Shown here: in pieces, positions 15,780 to 25,052 of the stretch
Position numbering within the stretch: the first letter of the stretch is position 1
Layout of the letters: every line of letters begins with the position of its first letter
NCBI RefSeq assembly: GCF_006716565.1
Contig: NZ_VFPG01000001.1
Span: 2,108,001 to 2,172,000, forward strand
DNA: 64,000 bases
Source: Nocardia bhagyanarayanae
GTDB lineage: Bacteria > Actinomycetota > Actinomycetes > Mycobacteriales > Mycobacteriaceae
Direction: 5' to 3'
Notes under the pieces: model-generated
Told to the model about the DNA's origin: nothing
The model's input: the letters and a program-made list of their open reading frames with translations, nothing else
The model's database searches: none
Program-made: the position numbers and the translations under genes

Positions 15780-16823
15780 ATGCGTGCACAGTTGCAGACC
15801 GCGTTGGGCGAGCTGCCGGGGAAGGCTCGGGGCCTGCTCGACGTACACCGCGCCAATCTCCGGGCGCGTACCTACTCGACCCCTGCGCTGAACCCGCCCA
15901 CCGTCCCGCACGACGTCATCCCGGTGACCGCGCCCGACGGCACGAGGCTGCGGGTGCACGCGTACGGTCCGGCCGACGCTCCCGCCATGGTGCTCGTGCA
16001 CGGCTGGACCTGCGCCATCGAGTATTGGAACGCCCAGATCAACGCCTTCGCGGGCGAATACCGGGTGATCGCGTACGACGTGCGCGGACACGGTGAGAGC
16101 GAGCGCGGTCCCTCGAAGCTGACCATGGAACTGCTGGCCGACGACCTCGCCGCGGTGCTGAAAGCGGCGCTGGCCGCCGGCCGCAAGGCCGTGCTCGTCG
16201 GACACAGTCTCGGCGGCATGACGCTGCAGGCTTGGGCCGGGCGCTACCCCGAGGAGGTCACCCGCCGCGCGGAAGCCGTCCTGCTGACCAACACCGCGCC
16301 GCACGGCCTGGTCGCCACGACCACCGTTGTGCCGTTCTTCAACCGGCCGCTGCCGTGGAAGCGCACCGGCGTCTCGCTGCCGCACGTCGTCGGCAAGCTC
16401 GGCTTGGGAACGCCGATCGTTTTTCCGCCGATCAAGCCCGTCAAATGGGTGTTCGCCCGGCAGATCATGAGCCTGGAGTCCACCGGCGACCTGGTCGACT
16501 ACAGCATGGCCGTGGTGCGCTCGTGTCCCGCTGCGGTGCGGGCCGAATTCGGCAAGCTGCTCGCCGTCATGGATCTCGGCGAGTCCGCGAAGAACCTGGT
16601 GGTGCCGACCACCATCCTGGCCGGCTCCGCCGACGACATGACGCCGCCGCTGCACTCCGAGATCATCGCCGAGATGCTCGAATCGGTGGGCAGCCTGGTG
16701 CGCTACGAGGTGCTGAACACCGGCCACCTCGGCAACGTCGAGATGTACGAGCGGTTCAACGAGGAACTCGCCCACGTGCTCGACTCGGCGTACGCGCCCG
16801 TGCGCACCGAAGCGGTCGGCTGA
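15780..16823 (+). CDS. Alpha/beta hydrolase
   Basis: This 347-residue protein has the alpha/beta-hydrolase order: oxyanion loop MVLVHGWTCAIEYW (about residues 70-83), YDVRGHGESERG, nucleophile elbow GHSLGG (Ser at about residue 143), acidic residue in TTILAGSADDMTPP, and histidine in VLNTGHLGN. Esterase, lipase or peroxidase-like activity is possible; the substrate is unknown. ATG 15780 has AAGGAG at good spacing. A TetR-type palindrome just upstream suggests ligand-induced expression. The gene is isolated between repeat arrays and ends in a hairpin. Its N-terminus is not a clear signal peptide. Confidence 0.88.
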   Translation: MRAQLQTALGELPGKARGLLDVHRANLRARTYSTPALNPPTVPHDVIPVTAPDGTRLRVHAYGPADAPAMVLVHGWTCAIEYWNAQINAFAGEYRVIAYDVRGHGESERGPSKLTMELLADDLAAVLKAALAAGRKAVLVGHSLGGMTLQAWAGRYPEEVTRRAEAVLLTNTAPHGLVATTTVVPFFNRPLPWKRTGVSLPHVVGKLGLGTPIVFPPIKPVKWVFARQIMSLESTGDLVDYSMAVVRSCPAAVRAEFGKLLAVMDLGESAKNLVVPTTILAGSADDMTPPLHSEIIAEMLESVGSLVRYEVLNTGHLGNVEMYERFNEELAHVLDSAYAPVRTEAVG

Positions 16824-16844
16824 TTCGAGCCGATCGCCGCTGAT

Positions 16845-16876
16845 CCCGACCGGAGCCGACGTTGTCTCCGATCGGG
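16845..16876 (+). terminator. Hairpin after the hydrolase
   Basis: CCCGACCGGAG (16845-16855) pairs with CTCCGATCGGG (16866-16876) with one mismatch and a 10-nt loop, 21 bp after the stop codon. Confidence 0.6.
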
Positions 16877-17041
16877 GTTGCGGCGTGTGGGTTTCGGGTG
16901 CCGAGGTACCGGTGGCACTGTTTGGAGATGCCGATCGCGTCCGGCGCGGTAACCCATCGGCGCGGGCGCAACGAAGTTGTCGGCGCGGAGGAAGTTGGGC
17001 CGCCAGTGCGGGGCACGCCAAGGCCGAGGGCGCGGGGCAAG

Positions 17042-17744
17042 TTGAAGTCGCCAGTGTGGGCGCAATTTCGCCGCCGGCGTAGGGCGCAGTGAGTGCGGCG
17101 TGGGGACGCGGAAGTCGCCGGTGCGGGCGTGGTTTGCGCGCTAGCGCGGGTGCAGCACGGTCGGCGGTGTGGGACAGGATGAAGTCGCCATTGCAGTTTC
17201 GCCAGCGTAGGACGCAGTGAGTGCGGCCCGGCCACGGAAGTCGCCGGTGCGGGCGCAGTTTGCCGCTAGCGTGGGCGCAGCAAGGTCGGCGGCGTGGGGC
17301 ACGATGAACTCGCCAGCATGAGGACAGCTTTGAGCCAGTGCGATGCACGGCAAGGTCCGTGGCGTTGGGCAAGATGAAGTCGCCAGTGTGGGCGCGGTTT
17401 CGCCGCCAGGTAGGACGGAGTGAGTGCGGCGCGGGCCGCGGAAGTCGCGAGTGCGGGCGCCGTTTCGCCGCCAGCGCGGGCGCAGCAAGATCGGCGGCGT
17501 GGAGCACGACTCGCCTGCAGGAGGACAGCTTTGCGGCTAGTGCGATGCACAGCCCGGTCGGCGGCGTAGGGGCACGATGAAGTCGCCAGTGTGGGCGCGG
17601 TTTCGCCGCCAGGGTAGGGCGCGGTGAGTGCGGCGCGGGCCACGGAAGTCGCGAGTGCGGGCGCAGCTTTGCCGCCAGCGCGGGCGAGCAAGATCGGCGG
17701 CGTAGGGGCACGACACGCCTGCACGAGGACAGTTTTGCGGCTAG
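17042..17744. repeat. Tandem array of about 204-bp units, left part
   Basis: Units beginning with GATGAAGTCGCCAGTGTGGG or a variant start at 17042, 17178, 17373 and 17576 and contain GAGTGCGGCGCGGGCCACGG and GAGGACAGCTTTGCGGCTAG. The last two periods before the IS element are 195 and 203 bp; the first is truncated. Part of the next unit lies right of the IS element. The preceding stretch, 16877-17041, holds no recognisable gene. Confidence 0.75.
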
Positions 17745-18839
17745 GGCGTGTGTCGAAGTGGTGAGAGCGGGCCGGTGGCCTGTTCTCATTCGTGTCGGAG
17801 CCATTGGTTGATCGCTGCGATGTGGATGGTGGCGAGGTAGCGGACGGCGAGTTTGTCGAATCTCGTGGCCACGGCCCGGTGTTGTTTGAGCTGGTTGATG
17901 CCGCGCTCGACAGCGTTTCGGTCGCGATAGACGACCGGGGCGAACGCTGGCGGACGGCCACCGGCCGAACCGCGATTGCGGCGGTGCCCGGCTTGATCGG
18001 CCGGGACCGGGATGGTTGCTTTGATCCCGCGGCGACGCAGCCAGTCCCGGTTGGCGCGACCCGAATACGCCTTGTCGGCCAGCACCCGGTCCGGACGCCG
18101 CCTGGGCCGCCCCCTACCGAGCTTGCCGACCTCGATCGCATCGAGCACCGACATGAACTGCGGGCTGTCACCGGCCTGACCAGCAGTGACGAGCATGGCC
18201 AGAACGCGGCAGCCCTGCTCACACGCCAGATGCAGCTTCGTCGTCCAGCCACCACGTGACCGGCCCAGGCCGTGATCGACCGGCTCATGCTCACCCGGAC
18301 CGGCCGGTGGCTCGGCTTGCCCACCACTGTCGCGACGAGCACCAGCAGCGTGTTGATGGGCCCGCACGATCGTCGAGTCCACACTCACCTGCCACACGAT
18401 CCGGCCCGCCGCGTCGGCGAAGACCTGCAACAACTTCCAGATCACCAGCCACGCCCCGGAGCGCTGCCAGCGGCGGAACAACCCGTACATCGCCGGCCAC
18501 GACCCGTACTGCGGTGGAACATCACGCCACGGGCAGCCGACCCGGGTCCGCCACCGAATCCCATCGATGAGCTGCCGTTTCGTCCACACAGGCGGCCGGC
18601 CCGCCTTCTTACCGCGAGGCAACAACGGCTCCAACCGTGCCCACTGAGCGTCGGTCAGATCCGCCCGCCCCGCCACCGCTACGCTGGTCACGAGGTCTCC
18701 GGTCAGGTCTCCGGTTTTTCTTGGTCGTTAAACCACCTACCGGAGACCTCACCCATACACCAACGCGGACAACACTTTCCAAAGCCTCAAGGGTGGCGCT
18801 GGCACAGCGGTGCCACCCCTACCGACTTCGACACACGCC
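17745..18839 (-). mobile_element. Intact IS5-family insertion sequence, 1095 bp
   Basis: The ends are perfect 15-bp inverted repeats, GGCGTGTGTCGAAGT at both sides, flanked by a direct repeat CTAG (17741-17744 and 18840-18843). CTAG fits the YTAR-type 4-bp duplication of IS5 relatives. The element sits inside the 204-bp array. The neighbouring unit preserves the empty site (GCGGCTAGTGCGATGCACAG at about 17535-17554), so removing the element plus one CTAG restores the array exactly. A single transposase frame fills it. The insertion looks recent, with no decay. Confidence 0.9.
17786..18691 (-). CDS. IS5-family DDE transposase
   Basis: The 301-residue protein begins MTSVAVAGRADLTDAQWARL (GTG start, GGAG six bases upstream), with the DUF4096-like N-terminal domain (LLPRGKKAGRPPVWTKRQLI, WPAMYGLFRRWQRSGAW). 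The DDE catalytic domain follows: first Asp in VSVDSTIVRAHQHAAG, second Asp in RVLADKAYSGRANRDWLRRR, Glu in DRNAVERGINQLKQHRAVAT. Many relatives in the IS427 subgroup need a frameshift between two frames, but here one continuous frame covers both. It should cut and paste its own 1.1-kb element. Confidence 0.93.
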   Translation of the reverse strand: MTSVAVAGRADLTDAQWARLEPLLPRGKKAGRPPVWTKRQLIDGIRWRTRVGCPWRDVPPQYGSWPAMYGLFRRWQRSGAWLVIWKLLQVFADAAGRIVWQVSVDSTIVRAHQHAAGARRDSGGQAEPPAGPGEHEPVDHGLGRSRGGWTTKLHLACEQGCRVLAMLVTAGQAGDSPQFMSVLDAIEVGKLGRGRPRRRPDRVLADKAYSGRANRDWLRRRGIKATIPVPADQAGHRRNRGSAGGRPPAFAPVVYRDRNAVERGINQLKQHRAVATRFDKLAVRYLATIHIAAINQWLRHE

Positions 18840-18843
18840 CTAG

Positions 18844-19010
18844 TGCGATGCACAGCCAGGTCGTCGGCGTGGGGGCACGATGAAGTCGCCAGTGTGGGCG
18901 CGGTTTCGCCGCCAGGGCAGGGCGCGGTGAGTGCGGCGCGGGCCACGGAAGTCGCGAGTGCGGGCGCAGTTTTGCCGCTAACGCGCGGGCGTAGCGAAAG
19001 TGGCGCGGTG
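18844..19010. repeat. Tandem array of 204-bp units, right part
   Basis: This resumes the interrupted unit (GTGCGATGCACAGCCAGGTC, then GATGAAGTCGCCAGTGTGGG at 18879). Subtracting the IS element and one target duplication puts this unit 204 bp after the previous one. Read through 19010 it decays into unrelated sequence. Confidence 0.75.
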
Positions 19011-19158
19011 TAAGAACGGACAGTGGGGGCCGCGGGACGCCGGGGCTCATCCTTGGGTGGATCCTGCGGTTGGTCGACGGTTCCCAGTGCTGGGGTGCCC
19101 AAGAGGGTGCGCCCACCCAGGTAGTGGGCCCAATGTTGCAGGGCCCAGCAAGTCTGCC

Positions 19159-19275
19159 CACCCAGGTTTGCCTCGGAGCAGTGCTGGGCGCGTCGTGTGC
19201 CGTACCCGGCTTACCTCCCGCGGTCAGGTGCGCTGGGTTCGGCTTCCGGCGTGGTCATCTGGCTGTGGTTGCGTC
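19159..19275 (+). repeat. Dispersed repeat shared with the 42.2-42.7 kb array
   Basis: CCCAGGTTTGCC, GTGCTGGGCGCGT, GTGCCGTACCCGGCTTACCT-CCCGC and GGCTGTGGTTGCGT occur here in the same order and spacing as in the reverse complement of the 210-bp units at 42261-42680. The two loci are more than 23 kb apart. Confidence 0.7.
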
Positions 19276-19345
19276 TAGGGAGGGCAAGCGGAAAGAGTTC
19301 TTTGGCCGGTCGACCGTGGGAGGGCTGTTGGCTTGTCAAGGGCGC

Positions 19346-19442
19346 ATCCACCATTTGACTACCGTCGATAGTGAAATGGATTCGACGGTAGTCAAATGGT
19401 GGCTTTGCAAGATCGATTAGCAACCATTTGACTACCGTCGAT
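19346..19442. repeat. Composite palindromic element, copy A
   Basis: A perfect 21-bp inverted repeat (19348-19368 against 19382-19402, arm CCACCATTTGACTACCGTCG-A, 13-nt loop) is followed, after an 18-nt spacer, by a third arm CAACCATTTGACTACCGTCG (19421-19440). The core is therefore ATCGACGGTAGTCAAATGGT-GG, N18, CCATTTGACTACCGTCGAT. The same core recurs at 22661, 32330 and 42077. Confidence 0.85.
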
Positions 19443-19511
19443 TTTCGACCGTTGCGTGTGGGGTGGTGCTTTCCGAATGGGGGCGCTTACAAGGGATTCG
19501 CGTGCCGCTGA

Positions 19512-19829
19512 CGGGTTGAAGACAGCCGCGTGGCGCGCTTCCAGAGTGGGAGCGCAACTACGTGGGACTCGTGCCGGCTGCAAAAGTGCTCAGTTGAAAG
19601 ACGGCCGCGAGCGGGTGGCGCTGCCCGAGTAGTAGCGCTACTACGCGGAACTCGTACCTACTGCGACAGCGCTCAGTTGAAGGCAGCCGCGTTCGCGGGG
19701 CACCTTCCGAGCAGAAGGGCAACTACGCAAGACCCATGCCTGCTGCGACAGTGCTCAGTGGGAAGACGGCCGCGTTCGCGGGGCGCCTCCTGAGTAGGTG
19801 TGCAACTACAAGGGACTCGACGGCGCTCA
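19512..19829 (-). repeat. Tandem array of about 80-bp units built on the purU 3' end
   Basis: Copies of CTCAGTTGAAGAC-GGCCGCG occur at about 19512, 19590, 19672, 19755 and, as the real gene end, 19827, with periods of 79, 82, 83 and 72 bp. Read on the minus strand each includes GTCTTCAACTGAGC, the last codons and stop of purU, followed by GTAGTTGC and a CCCCGCGAACGCGGC hairpin-like motif. Confidence 0.75.
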
Positions 19830-20717
19830 GTTGAAGACGACCGTGCGGCGGCCGTGCACCAGCACCCGGCCCTCCAAGTGCCAGCGCAGTCCGCGGGCCA
19901 GGACCACACGTTCGATGTCGCGGCCCTGGCGCACCATGTCGCGGACCTCGTCGGCGTGGTCGATGCGGATCACGTCCTGTTCGATGATCGGGCCCGCGTC
20001 CAGTTCGGCGGTCACGTAGTGGCAGGTGGCGCCGATCAGCTTGACGCCGCGGGCGAACGCCTGGTGGTACGGGCGGGCGCCGACGAAGGAGGGCAGGAAG
20101 CTGTGGTGGATGTTGATTGCCCGGCCAGCCCAGTGCTCGCAGAGTTCGGCGGGCAGCACCTGCATGAAGCGGGCGAGCACCACCGCGTGCGGGTCGTGCG
20201 CGTCGACCAGGTTGCGCACCTCTTCGAAGGCGGGGCCGCGTTCGGCCGGATCCTTGGGGAACGGCACGTGATGGAACTTGACGCCGTGCGCCTCGGTCAT
20301 GCCCGCCAGATCGGGGTGGTTGCCGATGACGGCTTCGATGGTCGCGGGCAGCTCGCCCGAGGCCGCGCGGCCGAGGAGGTCGTGCAGGCAGTGGCCGTCC
20401 TTGCTGACCAGCAGGACCGCGCGGCGGCGTTCGCCGGTGTCGTGCAGCTGCCACTCCGTCGCCGCGCCGAGCCGAGCAGCGACCTCGGTGAAGCGCTCGC
20501 GCAGTTCCGCGATGCCGAAGGGCACCGTCGAGGCCTTGATCGCCTGCCTGGTGAAGAACCAGCCCGTTTCGGTGTCCGAGTGGTAACCGGCCTCCACGAT
20601 CGACCCGCCGAACTCGGCGATGAACGAGGTGATCCCTGCGATGATGCCGGGTCGGTCCTGGCAGCCCAACGTCAACACGAAACGGCGATCGTCCGAGGCG
20701 GATGGAGCGGAACTCAT
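19827..20717 (-). CDS. purU: Formyltetrahydrofolate deformylase
   Basis: PurU hydrolyses 10-formyl-THF to THF and formate, balancing one-carbon pools and feeding formate-dependent purine synthesis. The 296-residue protein has an N-terminal ACT domain (FVLTLGCQDRPGIIAGITSF, about 13-90) and a C-terminal formyltransferase-like domain. The latter has the catalytic Asn/His/Asp set in NIHHSFLPSFVGARPYHQAF, GATCHYVTAELDAGPIIEQD and RVVLARGLRWHLEGRVLVHG. ATG 20717 has GGAGG eight bases upstream. Length is normal. It stands alone between repeat arrays, and its terminal codons are duplicated in the adjacent array. Confidence 0.95.
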   Translation of the reverse strand: MSSAPSASDDRRFVLTLGCQDRPGIIAGITSFIAEFGGSIVEAGYHSDTETGWFFTRQAIKASTVPFGIAELRERFTEVAARLGAATEWQLHDTGERRRAVLLVSKDGHCLHDLLGRAASGELPATIEAVIGNHPDLAGMTEAHGVKFHHVPFPKDPAERGPAFEEVRNLVDAHDPHAVVLARFMQVLPAELCEHWAGRAINIHHSFLPSFVGARPYHQAFARGVKLIGATCHYVTAELDAGPIIEQDVIRIDHADEVRDMVRQGRDIERVVLARGLRWHLEGRVLVHGRRTVVFN

Positions 20718-20779
20718 CGACCCATCCTCCCAGGCGACGCTCCGCACGCTGCACCAGGACCGGTTGTTCCGCGATACCG

Positions 20780-22600
20780 CTGCTCGGATGCCCAGGATTC
20801 GCCCGGCGTGCGGTCGCCCGGGTGCCGGTCCTACGCACCCGCGGTCTCCGGGTCGCCTGGCCAAGTTTGCGGGTCCGGGTCGGGCGCACGCGGCGTGTCT
20901 TCGGCGTCGGCCGGGCGGTGGGCGATTTCGCGGGTGCGGGTCGGGCGCACGCGGCGTCTCTTCGGCATCGGCCGGGCGGTGGGCGATGTCGGCTGGCGTG
21001 CTCGCGGTGGCTTCGGCGTTCTCCGGATGCGGTCGTGGGGCGTCGGTTGCGCGCACCCGCGGTGGCTCCGGTTCGCCCGGTGCAGTTTTGTGGGTGCGGG
21101 TCGGACGCGCCTGCGGTGGTTTCGGTGTCCGCCGGGCGCGGTGTGCGGTGCGGGTCGGCGCAGCCTACGTGGCTCCAGTGTTCGTCCGGGCGCGGGCAAT
21201 CGGGATGCTCATCCGGTGCGGAAATCGCGGCAGCCGATGGCTTTCGATCGGAATGCGGGTGTTCGGCCGCGTGCAAGTATTCGCGCTGAAGGCAGCCGGT
21301 TGCAGGTATTCGCACGGGCTGTCGACGGGCGCCGTTGAGGCTGCGCCGACCATGGCCCGGCTAACCGCCGGGAACCCGGCCCTGATGCGAGTCGCCAGAT
21401 GCGCGCCGTTACCGCAAGGCCGCAGCCGCGGTGGTTTCGTTGTGCGTCCAGGGCGCGGTTGTCCGTACTACTCACGGTGGCTCCTGTTCGCCCGGCGCAG
21501 TTTTCTGGGTGCGGGCCGGACGCGCACGCGGTGGTTTGGTGTCCGCCGTGTGCGATTACGGCCGGGCACAGCAGCGGTTCGCCGGGTGTGCGTTGCGCGG
21601 GCTGGGACGGGCGACGGGCGTACCCGACGTGTCTTCGGTGTCCGCCAGCGCGGTTGTGTGGTGGCGGCCAGCGGGCACGCGGTGGTTTCAGTGTTCGCCG
21701 AGTGAGGTTGCGTGGCACCGGTCGGATGCACCCTCAGGGCGGCTCCGGTTCGCCCGGCGCAGCTATGCGGGTGCGAGCCGGATGCGCCCGTCGTGGTTTC
21801 GGTGTCCGCCTGTGTGCGATTGCGGTCGGGCACAGCAGCGGTCGCTCCGGTTTGCCGGGTGTGCGTTGCGCGGGTCGGGACGGGCGTACCTCCGTGTCTT
21901 CGGCGTCCGCCAGCGCGGTTGTGCGGTGACGTCGGGCGTGCCCGCGGTGGCTCCGGTTCGCCCGGCGCTGCTATGCGGGTGCGGGCCGGATGCGCCCCGT
22001 CGTGGTTTCGGTGTCCGCCTGTGTGCGATTGCGGTCGGGCACAGCAGCGGTCGCTCCGGTTTGCCGGGTGTGCGTTGCGCGGGTTGGGACGGGCGACGGG
22101 CGTACCCGACGTGTCTTCGGTGCCCGCCAGCGCGGTTGTGCGTTGATGTCGGGCGTGCCCGCCGTGACTCCGGTTCGCTGACGCCGCTGTGCGGGTGCGG
22201 GCGGGAAGCGCCTGCGGTGGTTCGCCATGCGGCAAGAGTGAAGTCGTGCGGTGCCGGGTCCGCGGTGGTTTCGGCGTTCGCCGGACCGGTCGGATTCATC
22301 CCGCGGTGGCTCTGGTTCCCCCGGCGCAGTTTTGCGGGTGCGGGCCGGACGCGCACGCGGTGGTTTGTGTCCGTCGCGTGCGATTACGGCCGGGCACAGC
22401 AGCGGTTCGCCGGACGCGGCCCTGTGGCTTCGGCGTCCGTGGGGCGGTGTGTGGTGTCTGTCGGGCGTGCCCGCGGTGGCTCCGGTTCGCTGGCTCAGCT
22501 ATGCGGGTGCGGGCGGGACGCGCCTGCGGTCGCTTCGGTGTTCGCCGGCCTGCGGTTGTGTGGTGCCGGCGAACACCCGCAGTGTCGTCGCGGGCGGTGT
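20780..22600. repeat. 1.8-kb GC-rich degenerate repeat array
   Basis: Smaller 60-70-bp units rich in CGGGTGCGGGTCGGGCGCAC and GGTGGCTTCGGTGTCCGCC run from about 20780 to 21470. From 21478 a larger unit appears: GGTGGCTCCGGTTCGCCCGG, CAGCTATGCGGGTGCGGGCC, GTGCGATTGCGGTCGGGCAC, AGCAGCGGT, CCGACGTGTCTTCGG. It starts at about 21478, 21740, 21949 and, partially, 22309; two adjacent copies (21740 and 21949) are 209 bp apart. Long frames stay open on both strands, but their Arg/Gly/Val or Pro/Thr/His-rich translations have no family features. I see no gene between purU and the GNAT gene. Confidence 0.75.
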
Positions 22601-22660
22601 GGCGTGGGACCTCGTCGATGCGCGCTGCCACGGGCCGAGGTGACCGCGCCGCGATCGGAA

Positions 22661-22760
22661 ATCGACGGGAGTCATATGGTGGCAAACCAAGATCGGTTGA
22701 CCACCTTTCGACTACCGTCGAATCTATTTCTCTATCGACGGTAGAGAAATGGTGGTTGGG
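22661..22760. repeat. Composite palindromic element, copy B
   Basis: Arms 22661-22682 (ATCGACGGGAGTCATATGGT-GG) and 22701-22721 (CCACCTTTCGACTACCGTCG-A) are separated by 18 nt. Adjoining on the right is a second hairpin with perfect 9-bp arms, ATTTCTCTA / TAGAGAAAT (22726-22750), running into GGTGGTTGG. It lies 26 bp past the stop of the minus-strand GNAT gene, so it could act as its terminator. Confidence 0.85.
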
Positions 22761-22785
22761 GTGGGCGATGGAGGTCGCCGGTCGA

Positions 22786-23337
22786 TCACAAGTCGTAAAA
22801 CGGTTCGGCGTAATGGAATTCGCCGGTGATCTGGGCTTCGTAGGTGGTGAGCGGGCGGACTTGGAAGTGGGAGGACCAGTCCGGTTCGTCGGGGGCGATG
22901 CCGAGGCGGGCGGCGGGGACGAAGCCGAACCTGGGGTAGTAGTCGAGGCTGCCGAGCAGGCCGATCAGCGGTTCGTCGAGCGCGTCGGCGGCGCCGAGCG
23001 CGGCGTGCATCAGCGCGGAGCCGACTCCGGTGCCCTGGTGCTCGACGTGCACGCCGAGCGGTCCGAGGCCGAGCGCGGGGAACGGGCCGACGGCGGCGCG
23101 GGTCAGGCAGACGTGCCCGATCACGGTGTCGTACTCCACGGCGACCAGCGAGAGGGTGGGGATCCAGCCCGCGTCGCTGCGCAACCGCGCGACGAGATCG
23201 ACCTCCGGTGGTTCGGCGGGTGGCGCGGCGGCGAGTCCGCCCGTGGCGGCCTCGCGGGCGTACAGCGCGTTGAACGCGCTGCGGTGCACCGACGCGACAG
23301 CGGGGGCGTCCTCGGCGCGTTCGCGACGGATCAGCAC
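22786..23337 (-). CDS. GNAT-family N-acetyltransferase
   Basis: The 183-residue protein has the GNAT fold: [20 protein letters not shown] at the N-terminus, beta-4 with IGHVCLTRA, and the acetyl-CoA pyrophosphate loop [20 protein letters not shown] (Q/RxxGxG/A motif, about residues 100-115), then [14 protein letters not shown]. This matches the predicted N-acetyltransferase YhbS type. The substrate is unknown. GTG 23337 is chosen because GGGAGGAG lies eight bases upstream. It is divergent from deoC. Confidence 0.87.
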   Translation of the reverse strand: MLIRRERAEDAPAVASVHRSAFNALYAREAATGGLAAAPPAEPPEVDLVARLRSDAGWIPTLSLVAVEYDTVIGHVCLTRAAVGPFPALGLGPLGVHVEHQGTGVGSALMHAALGAADALDEPLIGLLGSLDYYPRFGFVPAARLGIAPDEPDWSSHFQVRPLTTYEAQITGEFHYAEPFYDL

Positions 23338-23495
23338 AGTGTCGTCTCCTCCCGAACGAGTTGGGCCATCCGCACAACGCTCGTCGGATGGGCGAGCTTC
23401 CCGAAGCCCGTGAATCCACCGACAGATACGAGTGTGCGGTACGCGTCGCCAGGCACGCAACGGAATTCGCCTCGCGTGTGCCAGACTCTCGAAAC

Positions 23496-24164
23496 ATGGC
23501 AGATTCCGCGTCGCTGAGCAGGGCCGAAGTGGCCGCCGTCATCGATCACACCTTGCTGGCGCCGGAAGCGACGCCCGCCGAGGTCGCCGCGCTGGTCGAC
23601 GAGGCGCGCGCGCTCGGGGTGTACGCGATCTGCGTCTCGCCGTCCATGCTTCCGGTGCGCGCGCCGGGACTGGTGGTCGCCACGGTCGCCGGATTCCCCT
23701 CGGGCAAACACCATTCGCTGGTGAAGGGCGCGGAGGCGAGGCTCGCGGTGGATCAGGGCGCGGCCGAGGTCGACATGGTCATCGATGTCGGCGCCGCGCT
23801 CGACGGTGAATACAACGCCGTGCTCGCCGATATCGTCACGGTGCGCGAGGCCGTCGGGGATCGCGCGGTGCTCAAGATCATCATCGAATCGGCCGCGCTG
23901 CCGGACGAGGCGATCGTCGAGGTGTGCCGCGTCGCCGAGCGCGCGGGCGCCGATTTCGTGAAGACCTCCACCGGATTCCATCCCGCGGGCGGCGCGAGCG
24001 TGCATGCGGTGCGGTTGATGGCGGAGACGGTCGGCGGGCGGCTCGGGATCAAGGCCAGCGGCGGCATTCGCACGACGGAGGCGGCGGCGGAGTTGATCGC
24101 GGCGGGCGCGACGCGTCTCGGACTGTCGAAATCGCGTGCGGTGCTGGAGGGTTTCCCCGCCTGA
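23496..24164 (+). CDS. deoC: Deoxyribose-phosphate aldolase
   Basis: DeoC cleaves 2-deoxyribose-5-phosphate to glyceraldehyde-3-phosphate and acetaldehyde in deoxynucleoside catabolism. The 222-residue protein is a normal-length TIM barrel. It has the Schiff-base lysine K156 in [15 protein letters not shown], the acidic strand [16 protein letters not shown], and the C-terminal lysine in [13 protein letters not shown]. The context after the DUF2516 gene equals Rv0478, although repeat arrays now separate them by 9 kb. No Shine-Dalgarno is present; a weak -10-like CAGACT lies eight bases before ATG 23496. A clean terminator follows immediately. Confidence 0.95.
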   Translation: MADSASLSRAEVAAVIDHTLLAPEATPAEVAALVDEARALGVYAICVSPSMLPVRAPGLVVATVAGFPSGKHHSLVKGAEARLAVDQGAAEVDMVIDVGAALDGEYNAVLADIVTVREAVGDRAVLKIIIESAALPDEAIVEVCRVAERAGADFVKTSTGFHPAGGASVHAVRLMAETVGGRLGIKASGGIRTTEAAAELIAAGATRLGLSKSRAVLEGFPA

Positions 24165-24193
24165 GCCCCTGCCGCGAGGGAAACGGCAGGGGC
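24165..24193. terminator. Terminator between deoC and the convergent DUF2993 gene
   Basis: GCCCCTGCCG (24165-24174) pairs perfectly with CGGCAGGGGC (24184-24193) around a 9-nt loop, starting at the base after the deoC stop. It can serve both convergent genes. Confidence 0.75.
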
Positions 24194-24224
24194 CGACGCT
24201 CTTTCGCGAACGCATAACGCGGGA

Positions 24225-24953
24225 TCAGCAGCGCACGTCGGCGTTGTTCTCGGCGGCGGGCAGTTCCGTGCGACCACCCGCGAGCTGCGCGACGATGCCG
24301 TCGTCGGTCACCTTGATCTCGGTGGCCTTCAGGCCCATCGGGTAGCTCTGCAGGCTCTGGGTCATGATGTCGACGATGCCCTCGACCAGGTCGGTCGGCA
24401 GACCGATGCCGAGCAGCTCGGCCGACTTGGTTTGCACCTCGACGGCGCCGTTGCGCACCTCGGGATGCACCTGGAGCTGAGCGAGTCCGCCGAGCACGTC
24501 CAGCGTGATCATGCCGGTCGCCGACGACGAGCGGACCCCGCTGACCAGGCCGCCCAGAGACTCCTGGATGCCTTCGTTGCTCCAGGTGACGTCCGCGGAG
24601 GAACTACCGACGGTGCCGCCGCCGTTGCCGCTGTTCACGCCTTCGAGATCGTTGAACTCGGCGTGCACCACCATGCCGACGGCGGGACCGAATTTGTTGT
24701 CCTTGCTGTCCACGGTGACCGAGGAGAGTTTCCCGTCCACCCAGGTGATCAGCATCGGCTTGGCGCCGAAGCCGACATCGATCCGAGATCCCATCTCTTT
24801 CTCGAACTGGCTGCTGATGCAACGAGAGACGGCGTGGCGCGCGTACGCTTCGCCGCCGACCAGGACGGCGGCCAGCAACGTGGCGACCACCACCAGGGCG
24901 ATCACCAGCGTGCGCCTGCTGACGGACAACTTGGTGGGCGGCTTCGTATTCAT
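24225..24953 (-). CDS. DUF2993 membrane-anchored protein (Rv0479c-like)
   Basis: The 242-residue product has a short basic N-terminus, one membrane segment (TLVIALVVVATLLAAVLVGG, about 15-34), and then an extracytoplasmic DUF2993 domain starting AYARHAVSRCISSQFEKEMG. Its beta-rich body includes VDVGFGAKPMLITWVDGKLS-like and KATEIKVTDDGIVAQLAGG strands. DUF2993 proteins include LmeA, a periplasmic lipid-binding protein needed for lipomannan elongation, so a role in envelope lipid handling is plausible but inferred. It ends with a single C-terminal Cys. It is placed next to deoC as in M. tuberculosis. Confidence 0.85.
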   Translation of the reverse strand: MNTKPPTKLSVSRRTLVIALVVVATLLAAVLVGGEAYARHAVSRCISSQFEKEMGSRIDVGFGAKPMLITWVDGKLSSVTVDSKDNKFGPAVGMVVHAEFNDLEGVNSGNGGGTVGSSSADVTWSNEGIQESLGGLVSGVRSSSATGMITLDVLGGLAQLQVHPEVRNGAVEVQTKSAELLGIGLPTDLVEGIVDIMTQSLQSYPMGLKATEIKVTDDGIVAQLAGGRTELPAAENNADVRC

Positions 24954-25052
24954 GCGGACGATTCTTCACGACGTTTCTGTGCGGGTTCTGTGGCCGGGTT
25001 GTGGGTCTCGAATGTGACATGTGACACAGAATTCGGGCGTAGCCTGGTCTGC

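Noticed and set aside
14868..17804. A 978-codon open frame on the minus strand
   Set aside because: It runs antisense through the well-supported hydrolase gene, its translation is Pro/Arg/Ala low-complexity that follows the repeat periods, and it has no domain or ribosome-binding site.
20780..22744. Several long open frames on both strands between purU and the GNAT gene
   Set aside because: All are Arg/Gly/Val or Pro/Thr-rich translations of a GC-rich degenerate array, overlapping each other in several phases without any recognisable motif.
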